From: Terrimesophilobacter sp038243605
GTDB taxonomy: Bacteria; Actinomycetota; Actinomycetes; Actinomycetales; Microbacteriaceae
DNA length: 64,000 nt
Assembly: GCA_038243605.1 (NCBI GenBank)
Contig: JBBSQX010000006.1
Location: 1-64,000 of the forward strand
Direction of reading: 5' to 3'
Position 1 is the first letter of the stretch; each line of letters starts with the position of its first letter. The notes beneath the pieces are model-generated. The model was not told where the DNA came from and ran no database searches. It saw nothing but the letters and a program-made list of their open reading frames with translations. The position numbers and the translations under genes were made by a program. This document shows positions 62,235 to 64,000 of the stretch, piece after piece.

Positions 62235-62378
62235 GTGTGGAACGTTCGTCACACCGAGCTCACGATTGAGTACGGCATGAGTGGCTTCATCCTCGCCAGC
62301 GACAAGGCGACGGCCATCAAACGCTGCGGGAACGACAACGGCCCCATCGTCCGCGAGCACGTCACCGTCATCCGCTAG
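62235..62378 (+). CDS. Doubtful 47-residue ORF upstream of the palindrome
   Basis: GTG 62235 opens MWNVRHTELTIEYGMSGFILASDKATAIKRCGNDNGPIVREHVTVIR and stops at TAG 62376-62378. The composition is plausible for a real peptide and it ends 11 bp before the palindrome, which could be its terminator. No family or strong ribosome site was seen; a random frame is equally possible. Confidence 0.3.
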   Translation: MWNVRHTELTIEYGMSGFILASDKATAIKRCGNDNGPIVREHVTVIR

Positions 62379-62389
62379 CCTCGATCGAT

Positions 62390-62457
62390 CCCCGTTTGTG
62401 CGCACTTTTGGTCGCACTGACAACACGCGTAGCGACCAAAAGTGCGCACAAACGGGG
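62390..62457 (+). repeat. Perfect 26-bp inverted repeat with 16-bp spacer
   Basis: Arms 62390-62415 and 62432-62457 are exact reverse complements (26 of 26) enclosing ACTGACAACACGCGTA. The core of each arm is GTGCGCACTTTTGGTCGC or its complement. It is far longer than terminators in this window and has no U-tract on either strand. It resembles a REP/MITE-like palindrome, but copy number cannot be judged from one window. Confidence 0.9.
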
Positions 62458-62476
62458 GTTTCGCGGGGCGCAATGG

Positions 62477-62702
62477 TAGAGTTGTCTCGGTTAGTTGGGC
62501 TATGCCCATCAACTGCGGAGCAGGCTGGCAAGATGCTGGTCACCGGTGGTGGTATCCCGACTCGTGCGGTGTATTTCTACTGTTGATCAGAACCGGCGCC
62601 CGAGCGCAATCGCTGCGTGCCCCTGACTGCCTTAACTCTGCTCCGGCGTATGCGCCGCATCCCACACGGGGGTGCGACACCAGCAAAGGAGAAAACCCCC
62701 AC
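62477..62702 (+). ncRNA. pnp 5' leader, candidate Actino-pnp RNA motif
   Basis: TAGAGT (62477-62482) is a possible -10. The leader holds several hairpins: AGTTG-GGC/GCC-CAT-CAACT (62493-62514), CTGGTC (62536-62541) with GATCAG (62585-62590), and CGGCG-TATG-CGCCG (about 62644-62657). A conserved structured RNA (Actino-pnp) precedes pnp in many Actinobacteria, and this is the right position. I did not match the published consensus base by base. Ribosome site AAAGGAGAAAA lies just before ATG 62703. Confidence 0.5.
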
Positions 62703-64000
62703 ATGGAGGGTCCAGAAATCAAATTCGCCGAAGCCGTTCTCGATAACGGCAAATTCGGCACGCGCACGGTCCGTTTCGAGACCGGTCGCCTCGCACAGCA
62801 GGCACAGGGTGCCGTTGCTGCTTACCTCGACGAAGAAACGATGCTGCTCAGCGCGACAAGCGCAGGCAAGCACCCGAAAGACAACTTCGACTTCTTCCCG
62901 CTCACGGTGGATGTTGAAGAGCGTTCGTACGCGGCAGGCAAGATCCCCGGCAGCTTCTTCCGCCGCGAGGGTCGTCCGTCGACGGAGGCCGTCCTGGTCT
63001 GCCGTCTCATCGACCGCCCACTGCGTCCGTCGTTCGTCAACGGCCTCCGCAACGAGGTGCAGATCGTCATCACCGTTCTGAGCATCGCCCCAGGCGAGTT
63101 CTATGACGCGCTCGCGATCAACGCGGCCAGCGCATCCACCTTGATCTCCGGTCTGCCGTTTAGCGGCCCAGTAGCGGGTATCCGCATGGCACTCATTGGT
63201 GACCAGTGGGTAGCATTCCCGAAGTTCGAGCAGCTCGAAGAAGCAGTGTTCGACCTCACCGTTGCAGGCCGTGTTGTCACGGACAAGAACGGCAAGGAAG
63301 ACGTCGCGATCATGATGGTCGAGGCTGAGGCCACCGAGCACTCCTGGGAGCTCATCAAGGCTGGAGCGACGAAGCCTAATGAGGCAGTTGTTGCCCAGGG
63401 CCTTGAGGCTGTGAAGCCGTTCCTCGCGCAGCTCGTCAAGGCTCAGTCCGAGATGGCAGCTCAGGCGTCCAAGGAGATTCAGGACTACCCGGTCTTCCTC
63501 CCATACGACGACGCCACCTACGACGCCGTTGCGGCGCTCGCAGAAACCGACCTCTCTAGCGTGTACAAGATTGCCGGCAAGGTTGAGCGTCAGAACGCTG
63601 ACGACGAGCTCAAAGCCCGCGTGAAGGAGGCCATTGCGGCCAAGGTCACCGCTGGCGAGCTGCCAGAATCCGCGAACAACCAGATGGGTGCCGCATACAA
63701 GTCGGTCACCAAGAAGGTTGTGCGTTCACGCATTCTCACCGAGGGCGTGCGTATGGATGGTCGCGGTCTCGCGGACATCCGCCCGCTTGACTCTGAAGTT
63801 CAGGTCATCCCGCGCGTTCACGGTTCGGCAATCTTCCAGCGCGGCGAAACCCAGATCTTGGGTGTCACCACGTTGAACATGCTCAAGATGGAGCAGCAGA
63901 TTGACTCGCTCGCGCCGGTCAAGAAGAAGCGTTACCTGCACCACTACAACTTCCCGCCTTACTCGACGGGCGAGACCGGTCGTGTTGGTAGCCCGAAGCG
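62703..64000 (+). CDS. pnp: Polyribonucleotide nucleotidyltransferase (PNPase, 3' truncated)
   Basis: 3'-5' phosphorolytic exoribonuclease of mRNA decay. The first 432 residues are inside the window. The first RNase PH-like domain begins MEGPEIKFAEAVLDNGKFGTRTVRFETGRLAQQAQGAVAAYL and includes GKHPKDNFDFFPLTVDVEERSYAAGKIPGSFFRREGRPSTEAVLVCRLIDRPLRPSF. The alpha-helical linker follows, then the second RNase PH domain begins (MDGRGLADIRPLDSEVQVIPRVHGSAIFQRGETQILGVTTL), and the frame is open at base 64000. The KH and S1 domains lie outside the window. Confidence 0.97.
   Translation, partial: MEGPEIKFAEAVLDNGKFGTRTVRFETGRLAQQAQGAVAAYLDEETMLLSATSAGKHPKDNFDFFPLTVDVEERSYAAGKIPGSFFRREGRPSTEAVLVCRLIDRPLRPSFVNGLRNEVQIVITVLSIAPGEFYDALAINAASASTLISGLPFSGPVAGIRMALIGDQWVAFPKFEQLEEAVFDLTVAGRVVTDKNGKEDVAIMMVEAEATEHSWELIKAGATKPNEAVVAQGLEAVKPFLAQLVKAQSEMAAQASKEIQDYPVFLPYDDATYDAVAALAETDLSSVYKIAGKVERQNADDELKARVKEAIAAKVTAGELPESANNQMGAAYKSVTKKVVRSRILTEGVRMDGRGLADIRPLDSEVQVIPRVHGSAIFQRGETQILGVTTLNMLKMEQQIDSLAPVKKKRYLHHYNFPPYSTGETGRVGSPK

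Larger units (their letters stand above)
62114..62702 (+). other. 589-bp pntA-pnp spacer
   Basis: The two genes diverge here. The spacer holds a small doubtful ORF (62235-62378), the perfect 26-bp inverted repeat (62390-62457) and the pnp leader from about 62477. The rest shows no feature that I recognise. Confidence 0.8.

Noticed and set aside
62390..62457. Insertion sequence ends
   Set aside because: The arms are separated by 16 bp with no transposase gene, so this is not an intact IS.
62281..62586. 101-residue open frame through the palindrome
   Set aside because: It spans the 26-bp inverted repeat and part of the pnp leader, has low-complexity Ser/Ala sequence and no ribosome-binding site.

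Overview
The window looks like a chromosomal segment of a high-GC Gram-positive actinobacterium, most likely a member of the Microbacteriaceae. The support is the gene order hrcA-dnaJ-rsmE-HIT-phoH-ybeY-CNNM-era ... leuA-recO-uppS-glyS ... dusB-dgt-dnaG, the many GTG/TTG starts, the frequent 4-bp stop/start overlaps, a proton-translocating transhydrogenase split into three subunits, and DUF2510 and 13E12/DUF222 proteins. This family assignment is inference from content; no 16S rRNA gene is present.

Layout. 0-6.5 kb is a tightly packed housekeeping operon: heat-shock repressor HrcA (5' truncated), DnaJ, 16S rRNA methyltransferase RsmE, a HIT hydrolase, PhoH ATPase, YbeY RNase, a CNNM/CBS membrane protein and the ribosome-assembly GTPase Era. 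6.6-10.8 kb is a signalling/transport module: NarL-type histidine kinase, response regulator, and an ABC ATPase with an FtsX-type permease. 10.8-12.7 kb is leuA behind a leucine-codon leader peptide and competing hairpins (attenuation). 12.7-22 kb is again housekeeping: flavin-binding PPOX protein, recO, uppS, glyS, DsbA-family protein plus a tiny coupled ORF, dusB, dgt, dnaG. 22.2-30.6 kb is a seven-gene peptide/nickel-class ABC importer operon. After the lipoprotein gene comes a strong terminator-like hairpin, and then six genes, five of them joined by 4-bp overlaps, that include an extra ABC ATPase, a D-2-hydroxyacid dehydrogenase and a beta-propeller lactonase. 30.6-41.1 kb is mixed: tRNA-Asn, AzlCD, peptide deformylase, DMT transporter, glycosyltransferase, tRNA-Met, a lipoprotein, small membrane proteins, MFS exporter, a MarP-like membrane protease, an aldo/keto reductase and a degenerate quinone-oxidoreductase-like protein.

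41.1-53.4 kb is the accessory region. A type I restriction-modification locus has its hsdM-hsdS pair separated from hsdR by about 6 kb. That 6 kb carries an amino-acid permease plus zinc alcohol dehydrogenase pair, a divergent PucR-type regulator, and an HNH/DUF222 (13E12) gene with a LexA-like SOS box just upstream. A 7-bp tandem repeat (eight units) lies directly upstream of hsdR. 53.5-64 kb returns to core genes: rpsO, a membrane protein of unknown function, DUF167 protein, YhhN lysoplasmalogenase, a baeRF-family protein, another unknown membrane protein, the pntA1-pntA2-pntB operon, and the start of pnp. Between pntA and pnp lies a 589-bp spacer with a perfect 26-bp inverted repeat and a structured pnp leader.

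No CRISPR array, complete insertion sequence, rRNA gene or prophage was seen. The most interesting candidates are the split R-M locus with its repeat and SOS-box signals, the ABC operon with an ATPase lacking the H-loop histidine, the leuA attenuator, and the 26-bp palindrome before pnp.
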